A stretch of 64,000 nt of DNA. Origin: an uncultured Phocaeicola sp. (lineage in GTDB: Bacteria > Bacteroidota > Bacteroidia > Bacteroidales > Bacteroidaceae). Location: NCBI GenBank assembly GCA_944320885.1, contig CALUJE010000007.1, forward strand, positions 1 through 64,000, read 5' to 3'. Of the stretch, positions 23,993 through 32,012 are shown piece by piece. Within the stretch, counting starts at the first letter, position 1. Every line of letters begins with the position of its first letter. The notes beneath the pieces are model-generated. The model did no database searches and was not told the origin of the DNA. It was given only the letters and a program-made list of their open reading frames with translations. Both the position numbers and the translations under genes were made by a program.

Positions 23993-26668
23993 ATGAAAAA
24001 GTATCTCTTTTTATTCTTGATGCTGTTTGTTGCCGGATGGATGCAGGCGCAGGAACGCGTGGTCTATTCTGTCAATGACGGATGGAAATTTATGAAAGGT
24101 TCTCCCTTTGAGGCTCATCTTGCGGCTTGCGATGATTCTTCATGGGAAACAGTACATATTCCCCATACATGGAATGCCAAGGATACCGATGACGATGAGC
24201 CCGGTTATTACCGTGGCCCGGCATGGTATCGGAAAAATATCTTTATCGACCGTTCTCAGGAAGGACGTAATGTGGTGATGTATTTCGAAGGTGCCAATCA
24301 GGAAGTCAAACTTTATGTAAACGGTTACTATATTGGCGAACACAAGGGAGGATATACCCGTTTCTGTTTCGATATCACTTCGAAGGTTCGTTTTGGTGAA
24401 GACAATCTGTTTGCTATCTGTGTGAGCAACGAGCACAATCCCGATATTCCGCCTCTTTCTGCCGACTTTACTTTCTATGGAGGTATCTATCGTGATGTAT
24501 ATTTGCAGTTCATGAATCCTGTTCATATGGCTGTGAATGATTATGCTTCGTCTGGAGTATATATCCGTACACCGAAGGTTTCAAAAGAAGAAGCTACGGT
24601 AGAAATCCAGTCTTTGGTGACCAATGACGCCAATATGAAGAAAGAAATCCGTGTAGAAAACATCATTGCCGATGCTGAGGGTAAGGAGGTAAAACATATC
24701 TCATCGGTAGTAAAGGTTGCTGCCGGACAGACTCTCGACGTGAGAGGCACCGCTATCAAGATGGCTAATCCACGCCTTTGGGATATTGACGATCCTTACC
24801 GCTATACCGTATATACACGTTTGTATGACAAGGAAACAAACAGCCTGCTCGATGAAGTTGTCAATCCGCTGGGCCTGCGCTGGTTTGAATTCGATGCCGA
24901 TAAAGGTTTCTTCCTGAACGGTCGTCACCGCAAACTGGTAGGAACGGCACGTCATCAGGATTATTTTGAGAAAGGAAATGCCTTGCGCGATGAGATGCAC
25001 GTGCAGGACGTGTTGCTTCTGAAAGAGATGGGAGGTAATTTCCTGCGTGTATCACATTATCCGCAAGACCCTGTTATTATGGAGATGTGTGATAAGCTGG
25101 GTATTGTTACTTCGGTAGAGATACCGGTAATCAATGCCGTGACCGAAACTGAGGCATTCCTTGACAATTCAGTTAATATGGCTGTAGAGATGGTACGTCA
25201 GGATTTCAATCATCCTTCGGTTATGATATGGGGATATATGAACGAAATTCTGTTGCGTCAGCCTTACAAAGACGGTCCGCAACTGGAGAAGTATTATAAG
25301 TTTACCGAGAAAGTGGCACGTGCGCTTGAAGATGTAATACGTAAGGAAGACCCTTCACGTTACACCATGATGGCCTATCATAATGCTCCTGCAGCTTATG
25401 AGGCAGCTCATCTTACTGAAATACCTATGATTCAGGGATGGAATCTTTACCAGGGATGGTACGAGCCCGATATCAATGAGTTTCAGCGTCTGCTCGACAG
25501 AGCACACAATACATACAAAGGCAAGGTGCTGATTGTTACCGAATACGGACCGGGAGTAGACCCTCGTCTGCATTCATATGATTCCGAACGTTTTGATTTT
25601 TCACAGGAATACGGTCTGGTATACCATTCACATTACATGCGCGAAATGGCTAAACGTCCGTTTATTGCCGGCTCAAGCATGTGGAATCTGAACGATTTCT
25701 ATTCAGAATCACGTATTGATGCTGTGCCGCATGTCAATAACAAAGGTATCGTTGGTCTTAATCGTGAAAAGAAGGATACTTATCTGTTCTATCAGGCCTC
25801 ACTGAGCAAGCAACCGTATCTGATGATAGGTCAGCGTGAGTGGATGGCCCGTGGAGGAGTAGTCAGCACTTCTGAAAATACCAGCGTGCAGAGCATGCCG
25901 GTGTTCAGCAATGCCGCTGAGGTGGAACTTCTGGTCAACGGACGTTCTTTGGGTAAGAAACAGACGGCCGAATGCATGGCCTTCTTTGATGTGCCGTTTG
26001 CCGATGGAGAGAATGTGATAGAAGCTGTTGCCTCTGTCGACGGAAAAGAAATCCGTGACATGCTTCGCGTTTCATTTGATTTGATACCGTCTGATTTGCA
26101 CAGCAAGGATGTGCCGTTTACTGAAATGAATGTGATGCTCGGAAGCCCCCGTTATTTTGACGACAGAGTATCACATACGGCATGGATTCCTGAGAAACCT
26201 TACGAAAAAGGAAGTTGGGGATATGTAGGTGGAGAGCCTTTCCGTCGTGCTACCGGATTTGGAACCATGCTCGGTTCGGATATTGATATCTTCGGAACGG
26301 ATATGAATCCTATATTCCAGACTCAGCGTCGCGGACTGGAAGCTTTCAAGGCCGATGTCCCCGATGGTGAATACACCGTATATCTTTATTGGGCCGAACT
26401 CGATTCGAACATGAAGAAGGAAGCGCTGGCCTACAATCTGGGTGCCGATGCGGTACAGACTACGGCTGGGGAACGCGTATTCGGAGTTTCACTTAACGGC
26501 AAGATGGTACTGACCGACTTCAATATTGCCCGTGAGTATGGTTATGCCCGTGCCGTAATCAAGAAGTTTATCGTGACAGTGAAAGACGGTAAAGGCATTA
26601 CTGTGGGATTCCATAAACAAAAGGGTGAACCTGCGTTGAATGCCATTCGTATTTACAAAAACTGGTGA
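23993..26668 (+). CDS. GH2 family beta-glycosidase (beta-galactosidase-like)
   Basis: The 891-residue enzyme has a type-I signal peptide (ends G-W-M-Q-A-Q). Sugar-binding, Ig-like and TIM-barrel domains of GH2 come in order: H-I-P-H-T-W-N-A and P-G-Y-Y-R-G-P-A-W-Y at the N-terminus, H-Q-D at about residue 325, acid/base E418 in W-G-Y-M-N-E-I, and nucleophile E517 in V-T-E-Y-G-P. The C-terminal 200 residues (from V-S-H-T-A-W-I) look like a malectin-type carbohydrate-binding domain. Beta-galactosidase activity is the usual annotation; glucuronidase or mannosidase cannot be excluded. It ends 2 bp before the esterase gene. Confidence 0.88.
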   Translation: MKKYLFLFLMLFVAGWMQAQERVVYSVNDGWKFMKGSPFEAHLAACDDSSWETVHIPHTWNAKDTDDDEPGYYRGPAWYRKNIFIDRSQEGRNVVMYFEGANQEVKLYVNGYYIGEHKGGYTRFCFDITSKVRFGEDNLFAICVSNEHNPDIPPLSADFTFYGGIYRDVYLQFMNPVHMAVNDYASSGVYIRTPKVSKEEATVEIQSLVTNDANMKKEIRVENIIADAEGKEVKHISSVVKVAAGQTLDVRGTAIKMANPRLWDIDDPYRYTVYTRLYDKETNSLLDEVVNPLGLRWFEFDADKGFFLNGRHRKLVGTARHQDYFEKGNALRDEMHVQDVLLLKEMGGNFLRVSHYPQDPVIMEMCDKLGIVTSVEIPVINAVTETEAFLDNSVNMAVEMVRQDFNHPSVMIWGYMNEILLRQPYKDGPQLEKYYKFTEKVARALEDVIRKEDPSRYTMMAYHNAPAAYEAAHLTEIPMIQGWNLYQGWYEPDINEFQRLLDRAHNTYKGKVLIVTEYGPGVDPRLHSYDSERFDFSQEYGLVYHSHYMREMAKRPFIAGSSMWNLNDFYSESRIDAVPHVNNKGIVGLNREKKDTYLFYQASLSKQPYLMIGQREWMARGGVVSTSENTSVQSMPVFSNAAEVELLVNGRSLGKKQTAECMAFFDVPFADGENVIEAVASVDGKEIRDMLRVSFDLIPSDLHSKDVPFTEMNVMLGSPRYFDDRVSHTAWIPEKPYEKGSWGYVGGEPFRRATGFGTMLGSDIDIFGTDMNPIFQTQRRGLEAFKADVPDGEYTVYLYWAELDSNMKKEALAYNLGADAVQTTAGERVFGVSLNGKMVLTDFNIAREYGYARAVIKKFIVTVKDGKGITVGFHKQKGEPALNAIRIYKNW

Positions 26669-26670
26669 TT

Positions 26671-27495
26671 ATGTCTGAAAGGAAAAATATAATTAAAATA
26701 TGGAGTGTTTTGTTCTGCCTTATGTGCTGGGCCGGCTGCCTGCGGCTCAGTGCACAGGTGGAGCAATCACCTCATGAACTGGATATATATTTGTGTATCG
26801 GTCAGTCTAACATGGCCGGAAGAGCTACCCTCACTCCCGAAGTAATGGATACATTGCAGCATGTCTATCTGTTTAACGATAAGAATGTTTTTGAAAAAGC
26901 TGTGAATCCGATGAACCGCTATTCTACAATCCGTAAGGATATGTCAATGCAACGTCTTGGACCGGCATATGCCTTCGGAAAAGAAATGCACGAACAGACA
27001 GGAAGAGAAATAGGTCTTGTGGTGAATGCTCGCGGAGGTTCGTCAATCAATTCATGGTTAAAGGGAAGCGCCGACGGTTATTATGAACAGGCATTGGCCC
27101 GTGTACGCGAAGCAATGGAGCATGGCCGTCTGAGAGCGGTTATATGGCATCAGGGCGAAGCAGACTGTGCTCATCCTGAAGCATACAAGGAGAAACTTCT
27201 CCGCCTCATGACCGATTTGCGCAAGGATCTGAACATGCCAGAACTTCCGGTTGTGGTAGGTCAGATTTCACGATGGAACTGGACAAAGCGTTCGGAAGGT
27301 ACGGTACCGTTTAATAAGATGATTGAGACGACAGCCTTGTGGTTACCCTGTTCGGCTTGTGTTTCCTCAAAGGACCTGATGCCTTATAAGGATGAGACCG
27401 ATCCCCATTTTGATACTGCCAGTCAGCTGTTGCTGGGAAAACGTTATGCCGAAAAAGTCTTGGAACTCTTACAGGCAACATGCGAAGACCGTTGA
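26671..27495 (+). CDS. SGNH carbohydrate acetylesterase (CE6/DUF303-like)
   Basis: A 274-residue secreted esterase that would remove acetyl groups from the glycan before or after depolymerisation. After a hydrophobic N-terminus come the family blocks: C-I-G-Q-S-N-M-A-G with the nucleophile S46, the N-A-R-G-G-S-S-I glycine block, W-H-Q-G-E-A-D, and D-P-H-F-D with the Asp and His of the triad. This order is typical of CE6 acetyl xylan esterase and sialate acetylesterase-like proteins. The ATG at 26671 is preferred to a GTG at 26665 that would overlap the GH2 gene. A terminator follows 50 bp after the stop, closing this transcript. Confidence 0.85.
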   Translation: MSERKNIIKIWSVLFCLMCWAGCLRLSAQVEQSPHELDIYLCIGQSNMAGRATLTPEVMDTLQHVYLFNDKNVFEKAVNPMNRYSTIRKDMSMQRLGPAYAFGKEMHEQTGREIGLVVNARGGSSINSWLKGSADGYYEQALARVREAMEHGRLRAVIWHQGEADCAHPEAYKEKLLRLMTDLRKDLNMPELPVVVGQISRWNWTKRSEGTVPFNKMIETTALWLPCSACVSSKDLMPYKDETDPHFDTASQLLLGKRYAEKVLELLQATCEDR

Positions 27496-27545
27496 CATAA
27501 GAGATTTATTTCCAAACAATCAATAAACATAAGTAAAATGAGAAT

Positions 27546-27580
27546 AGCCGTCCCTGTTATTTCGGGGATGGCTTTCTTTT
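27546..27580 (+). terminator. Terminator of the polysaccharide locus
   Basis: Arms agccgtccc (27546-27554) and gggatggct (27565-27573), with one G-U pair, enclose a 10-nt loop and are followed by ttctttttg. It ends the transcript that includes the GH2 and esterase genes. Confidence 0.8.
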
Positions 27581-27588
27581 TGCATTTT

Positions 27589-27712
27589 CATAACTTATGA
27601 TTTTTAAAATCATAGCCATCTTTTTTATTTTCATAAGTTATAATTCCTGTCTTTTATGGCCGTTATTTTATTTTTTATAACCGATACAGGAAAATTTATA
27701 TCCGTAGAAAAT
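27589..27712. repeat. AT-rich phased repeat array, locus 2 of 3
   Basis: Six units start at 27589, 27611, 27632, 27654, 27676 and 27697 (spacing 22, 21, 22, 22, 21). Their heads read cataacttatg, catagccat, cataagttat, ttatggccg, tataaccga and tatatccg, each followed by a T- or A-rich tail. Units one and three are reverse complements over 10 bp and can pair. The array fills most of the gap between the esterase and pectate lyase genes. The remaining 27713-27886 is AT-rich with nothing recognisable. Confidence 0.85.
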
Positions 27713-27886
27713 AAAAAAGTAAAGCCGTAATCATGGAATGTGGGAAAAACAAATGCTTTTTTAGCCGTTGAGCGTGATATTTACAGGTGATAGTCAAAAA
27801 ATACCCTCAAAATATCAAAAAATCCACTATGCCGATTTTACTATTCCATACATTTGCTGTCAAATGAACAAATAAAAAAATGAGCT

Positions 27887-28981
27887 ATGTATAGATTGTT
27901 ATGTTTATTATTGATACAGTTTGTCGGATTCTGTTTTTCGCAGACAAATGCCGCAGAAAAAAATGTGGAGAAGATGGCCTGGAAAAATGTAGTGAGAAGG
28001 ATGCCGGCAGAATGGTATGGGACCAAACAGGCTTTGGCCATTGCAGACCAGCTGATTGCCCGTCAGATGGACAATGGTGGATGGCAGAAGAATATACCTT
28101 ATCATCGGTTGTTGAGTGAAAAGAAACTGGCCGAAGTGCGCCGTTCAGGAGTTGGTTCGACAATAGACAACGGAGCTACCACGTTGGAAATGTTATATCT
28201 GGCTAAAGTATATGGCTTTAGCAAAGAGCAAAAATACAAGGATTCTTTTCTGAAAGCTTTTCAGTATCTGCTTGACGCACAATATGACAATGGCGGATGG
28301 CCGCAATTCTTCCCGCCGCGTAAGAATGTGGGATATTCATCACACATTACATACAATGACGATGCATATATCAATGTAATGTGGATGTTGCGCGATATAT
28401 ATGAGAATAAGAAACCATATAATGCATTGAACTTGTCAGAGTCTGTGAAGGACGAAGCACGGAAAGCCTTTAACAAGGGAATAGACTGTATACTGAAAAC
28501 ACAGATAAAGGTTGACGGACATCCCACAGTGTGGTGCGCACAGCATGATGAAAATACATTTGAGCCGGCAGCTGCCAGAGCTTATGAATTGCCGTCATTC
28601 AGTGGTGCAGAGTCGGTAGGTATTGTACGTTTGCTGATGTCATTGCCCAATCCTTCACAGGAAGTAATCAGTGCAGTAAAGGGAGCGGTAGACTGGTTTG
28701 AAAAGCATGAAGTGAAAAACATGAAAGTAGACCGTTTTGAAGTAGGCGAAAAGAAATTTGATGCGCATACGGTCCCGGCCGAAGGAGCCGTTATGTGGGC
28801 CAGATTTTATGATTTGGATACCGAAAAACCTTTCTTCTGTGACCGTGATGGAGTGAAGAAAGACAAGCTTGAAGAAATAGGAAGGGAACGAAGAGGTGGT
28901 TATTCATGGTATACTACATCTCCTCAAGGCATTTTGGATGAATATCCGGAATGGCTGGCGAAAGTAGAAAAAGCAAAATAG
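27887..28981 (+). CDS. Pectate lyase, PL10 family
   Basis: The 364-residue secreted enzyme (signal peptide ending F-C-F-S-Q) cleaves polygalacturonic acid by beta-elimination. It is built from the alpha/alpha toroid repeats of PL10: M-D-N-G-G-W-Q-K-N near residue 65, S-T-I-D-N-G-A-T-T, Y-D-N-G-G-W-P-Q-F-F-P, I-T-Y-N-D-D-A-Y-I-N-V, then H-P-T-V-W-C-A-Q-H-D, R-A-Y-E-L-P-S-F-S-G and W-A-R-F-Y-D-L. These blocks are all at expected spacing, and length is typical. It lies after the terminator of the preceding locus, so it may respond to a different signal. A pectin-degrading role in an otherwise non-pectin-like gene set is worth noting. Confidence 0.92.
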   Translation: MYRLLCLLLIQFVGFCFSQTNAAEKNVEKMAWKNVVRRMPAEWYGTKQALAIADQLIARQMDNGGWQKNIPYHRLLSEKKLAEVRRSGVGSTIDNGATTLEMLYLAKVYGFSKEQKYKDSFLKAFQYLLDAQYDNGGWPQFFPPRKNVGYSSHITYNDDAYINVMWMLRDIYENKKPYNALNLSESVKDEARKAFNKGIDCILKTQIKVDGHPTVWCAQHDENTFEPAAARAYELPSFSGAESVGIVRLLMSLPNPSQEVISAVKGAVDWFEKHEVKNMKVDRFEVGEKKFDAHTVPAEGAVMWARFYDLDTEKPFFCDRDGVKKDKLEEIGRERRGGYSWYTTSPQGILDEYPEWLAKVEKAK

Positions 28982-29317
28982 AAACTATCATATTGTTCAT
29001 AAGTTTAATAATGGTAATAACCTTCGTTGAAGGTTGGTTGCAGGAATAACGCCATGTGCTTTCGTGATGAAAGCCATTGCGTGAACACTGCAAGGATGAT
29101 ATTAAAAAAATCAATTATAACAGGTAGCTTATGTTTTTTAGGTATGTCAATAGGTATTGGATGACATATCATTAACCCATTCAGGGAAGTTGGTTAAATG
29201 AATGTTGATACGCGTATGATTCGAATCGTACGCGTATTTTTTTTGTCAGAGTTAAAATAAGTAAAGTTAGCGTCTTGTTTGTTTTCGGAAGAGCATATTA
29301 GATTTATTTTTGTGGTT
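28982..29317. other. Non-coding gap between pectate lyase and MFS genes
   Basis: The 336 bp contain a hairpin with a T-run at 29208-29244 (described separately) and otherwise no open frame, repeat or clear promoter. A TATTTTTG at 29305 resembles a -7 box but is too close to the start codon. Confidence 0.55.
29208..29244 (+). terminator. Near-perfect 30-bp inverted repeat with T-run
   Basis: Arms atacgcgtatgatt (29208-29221) and aatcgtacgcgtat (29224-29237) pair fully with one G-U and a 2-nt centre, followed by eight Ts. As RNA it is an intrinsic terminator about 225 nt after the pectate lyase stop. As DNA the 30-bp near-palindrome could also be a protein site, since the core acgcgt is itself symmetric. 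Confidence 0.7.
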
Positions 29318-30703
29318 ATGAAACCAATGGACTTACTTGCAAAGATAATACCTGTGCCCCGTCAGTATTGGGGAGCCATTGCAGTATTGCTGGCTATTAT
29401 GATGTCGGTCCTTGACGGAACGATTGTCAATGTTGCGTTGCCTACGCTTACACAGGAATTTTCCATTTCACCGTCTTCGGCCATATGGATAGTGAATGCC
29501 TATCAGCTTATGATTACTGTTTCTTTGTTGTCGTTTGCTTCGTTGGGCGACTTGTATGGCTATAAGAAAGTATTTCTGACAGGAATGTGCCTGTTTGTAG
29601 TTTCTTCCTTGTTTTGTGCGTTGTCGGGAACATTCTGGCTGCTGGTTGTTTCGCGCGTACTGCAAGGTATCGGGGCGGCAGCCATCATGAGTGTAAATGC
29701 CGCATTGCTCCGTCTGATTTATCCTCCCAAATATCTGGGGCGCGGACTCGGATTCAATGCCATGGTCGTGGCGGTATCAGCAGCCTCCGGCCCTTCCATA
29801 GCGGGAGCCATTCTGTCTTGTCTGTCGTGGCACTGGCTGTTTCTGATAAATCTGCCTATCGGATTGCTGGCATGGATAATCGGTTATCGTCTGCTTCCCG
29901 ATAATCCTTCGAGAGAAAGGCGTCATTCGTTCGATTTTGTCAGTGCGCTGGCCAATGCCTTGACGTTTGGTCTGCTCCTGTATTCGCTTGAGGGCTTTGT
30001 ACATGATGAAAACAGATATCTTATTTACTTGCAGCTGGGTTTGCTTGTAATTGTGGCCTTTTATTTCATACGCAGGCAACTTCGTATGGAAGAGCCTCTT
30101 TTGCCGGTCGATTTGCTGAAGATACCTATCTTTGCATTGTCTATGGGTACGTCCATTGCCTCGTTCTCGGCTCAGATGCTGGCTATGGTGTCATTGCCCT
30201 TCTTCCTGCAGGATGTATTGGCCTATAATGCCGCTGAAATTGGTCTGTTGCTCACGCCGTGGCCTTTGGCAACGATACTCACTGCTCCTCTGGCCGGACG
30301 TTTGCTTGAGAAAGTTCATCCGGGGCTGTTGGGTGGAGTAGGTATGCTGATATTTGCAGGCGGACTGTTTTCGCTTTACATATTGCCGGAGCATCCGGAG
30401 AAATGGGATATTATGTGGCGCATGATACTTTGCGGCATGGGATTCGGATTGTTTCAGACACCAAACAATTTTACCATTGTATCGTCGGCTCCGCGCCATC
30501 GTAGTGGGGCGGCCAGTGGCATGCAGGGTATGGCCCGTTTGTTGGGGCAGACATTGGGCACAACGCTGGTAGCTCTGCTGTTCCGTCTGTTTGTAGGAGC
30601 TGGTGGTGTACAGTCATGTTTGTTGCTGTCTGTGATATTTGCCCTGGCAGCCGGAGTGGTGAGCAGCTTCCGTATATCCCAGCCTTTGCCGGGTAAGAAC
30701 TGA
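29318..30703 (+). CDS. MFS drug/efflux transporter, DHA2 (EmrB/QacA-type)
   Basis: This 461-residue inner-membrane protein has about 14 hydrophobic helices as in the 14-TMS DHA2 group. Motif D1 at the first helix is L-D-G-T-I-V-N-V-A-L-P-T-L, motif A is S-L-G-D-L-Y-G-Y-K-K, and motif C-like glycines occur in A-V-S-A-A-S-G-P-S-I-A-G. Such pumps expel drugs, dyes or bile-like compounds by proton antiport. I chose the ATG at 29318, since the upstream 13-codon extension has no hydrophobic or conserved content. It is 26 bp upstream of the ApbE-like gene, and they may be co-transcribed. Confidence 0.88.
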   Translation: MKPMDLLAKIIPVPRQYWGAIAVLLAIMMSVLDGTIVNVALPTLTQEFSISPSSAIWIVNAYQLMITVSLLSFASLGDLYGYKKVFLTGMCLFVVSSLFCALSGTFWLLVVSRVLQGIGAAAIMSVNAALLRLIYPPKYLGRGLGFNAMVVAVSAASGPSIAGAILSCLSWHWLFLINLPIGLLAWIIGYRLLPDNPSRERRHSFDFVSALANALTFGLLLYSLEGFVHDENRYLIYLQLGLLVIVAFYFIRRQLRMEEPLLPVDLLKIPIFALSMGTSIASFSAQMLAMVSLPFFLQDVLAYNAAEIGLLLTPWPLATILTAPLAGRLLEKVHPGLLGGVGMLIFAGGLFSLYILPEHPEKWDIMWRMILCGMGFGLFQTPNNFTIVSSAPRHRSGAASGMQGMARLLGQTLGTTLVALLFRLFVGAGGVQSCLLLSVIFALAAGVVSSFRISQPLPGKN

Positions 30704-30729
30704 ATAAGTAAATAAAAACTCGTTTGTAT

Positions 30730-31719
30730 ATGATAAGAAAATGCCTTTTATGGAGTGTCATGTTACTCCTTGTAGTTGGATGTAGCCGTCCGAAACAGTA
30801 TTATTTGACAGAGGGTCATACACATACTTACTACCGTGTGACGTACCAGCACGAAAAGTCTTTGGATGATGAAATCCTTTCGGAGATAAAAGCCTTTTAT
30901 CATTCGTTGAATCCGTTCGACTCGTTGTCGATTGTCAGTGCCGTAAACCGCAATGAAGATGTAGCGGTCGACTCGATATTCATGCATGCCTTTCAGGTAG
31001 CAAACGGTGTGTCGGAACAGACTGATGGAATATTTGATATTACGTGTGCTCCTCTTATCAATGCATGGGGATTCGGATTCAGAAATATGGGAGAGGTGAC
31101 ACCGGAGATGATTGACAGTCTGAAGTCATTTGTAGGCTATAAGATGGTTCATCTTGACGGGAATAAAGTGATAAAGGATGACCCGCGCATGCTTTTGAAC
31201 TTTTCGTCTGTGGGCGACGGGTGTATATGCGACCTGATAGCCGGTATGCTTGAGTCGAAAGGTATAGAGAATTACCTGGTAGACATAGGTGGAGAGATGA
31301 TAGGAAAGGGCGTGAATGCCAAAGGTAACCCCTGGCATATAGGAATCAACAAGCCTGTGGATGATTCTACGAATATGAACAATGAGATAATGCGGATTCT
31401 GGAATTGAAGAAAAAAGTGGGTGTTGCTACATCGGGCGATTATCGGAACTTTTATGTGAAGGATGGAAAGAAATACGCACATACCATTAATCCGATAACC
31501 GGTTACCCTGCCCATAGCGATATTCTCAGTGCAACAATTGTTGCCGGAACTTGTATTGTTGCCGATGCTTATGCCACTGCCTGTATGGCCTTGGGACGTG
31601 AGAAGGCAAGAGAGCTGATGGCGCGTCATCCGGAGATGGAATATTTGTTCATTTATGCCGATGACAATGGTTATCACATAGAGCAGTCGGATGGAATGAA
31701 AGATTATATCGTAGAGTAA
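30730..31719 (+). CDS. ApbE-like FAD:protein FMN transferase lipoprotein with altered motif
   Basis: The 329-residue lipoprotein (lipobox L-L-V-V-G-C-S) belongs to the ApbE/Ftp family, which attaches FMN to threonine of periplasmic flavoproteins such as NqrB, NqrC and RnfG. Family parts visible are L-N-P-F-D, G-I-F-D-I-T-C-A-P-L-I-N-A-W-G-F-G, Y-L-V-D-I-G-G-E, H-T-I-N-P-I-T-G-Y-P and the metal site V-A-D-A-Y-A-T-A. In the place of the conserved A-K-G-Y (or A-Q-G-Y) motif the protein has V-G-D-G-C-I-C-D, changing Lys to Asp and Tyr to Cys. Transfer activity may be altered or lost. A CACGTG-type hairpin array follows the stop. Confidence 0.8.
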   Translation: MIRKCLLWSVMLLLVVGCSRPKQYYLTEGHTHTYYRVTYQHEKSLDDEILSEIKAFYHSLNPFDSLSIVSAVNRNEDVAVDSIFMHAFQVANGVSEQTDGIFDITCAPLINAWGFGFRNMGEVTPEMIDSLKSFVGYKMVHLDGNKVIKDDPRMLLNFSSVGDGCICDLIAGMLESKGIENYLVDIGGEMIGKGVNAKGNPWHIGINKPVDDSTNMNNEIMRILELKKKVGVATSGDYRNFYVKDGKKYAHTINPITGYPAHSDILSATIVAGTCIVADAYATACMALGREKARELMARHPEMEYLFIYADDNGYHIEQSDGMKDYIVE

Positions 31720-31735
31720 TGATAGTAGTATGAAA

Positions 31736-31818
31736 AGGACGTGTGCTTTTTTAAAAAGGACACGTCTTTTACTTGAAGAGGACACGTCGTTTTGGTAGAA
31801 AGCACGTGTCCTTTTTTT
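31736..31818. repeat. CACGTG-core phased repeat array, locus 2 of 2
   Basis: Cores start at 31738 (GACGTG), 31761 (CACGTC), 31783 (CACGTC) and 31803 (CACGTG): spacing 23, 22, 20, the same as after cydB. The flanks also match (aaagcac...gtcc with T-runs). The last unit ends in ttttttt, so the array can end the apbE-like transcript. Weaker AT-rich units (acttatggcag, atagtcttttt) seem to continue to about 31870, as at the cydB locus. The rest up to 32012 has no recognisable feature. Confidence 0.85.
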
Positions 31819-32012
31819 GCTTGTTGCAGCATATGCGAGAACTTATGGCAGAATATTCTGATAGTCTTTTTATTGCATTGCTTAATGATTAGAAAATCCA
31901 CCTCTTTGACAAATATATCCTCTTATAATACCTGAAATCTTTGTTTTTTTGCTTTTGGTAAAGTGTGTGTAATGTGTTAATCTTAATCAATAATAAAGCA
32001 AGTAATTATACA

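Noticed and set aside
29305..29312. TATTTTTG as promoter for the MFS gene
   Set aside because: A start site five or six bases downstream would coincide with the chosen start codon, leaving no leader, and no -33 box is at the right distance.
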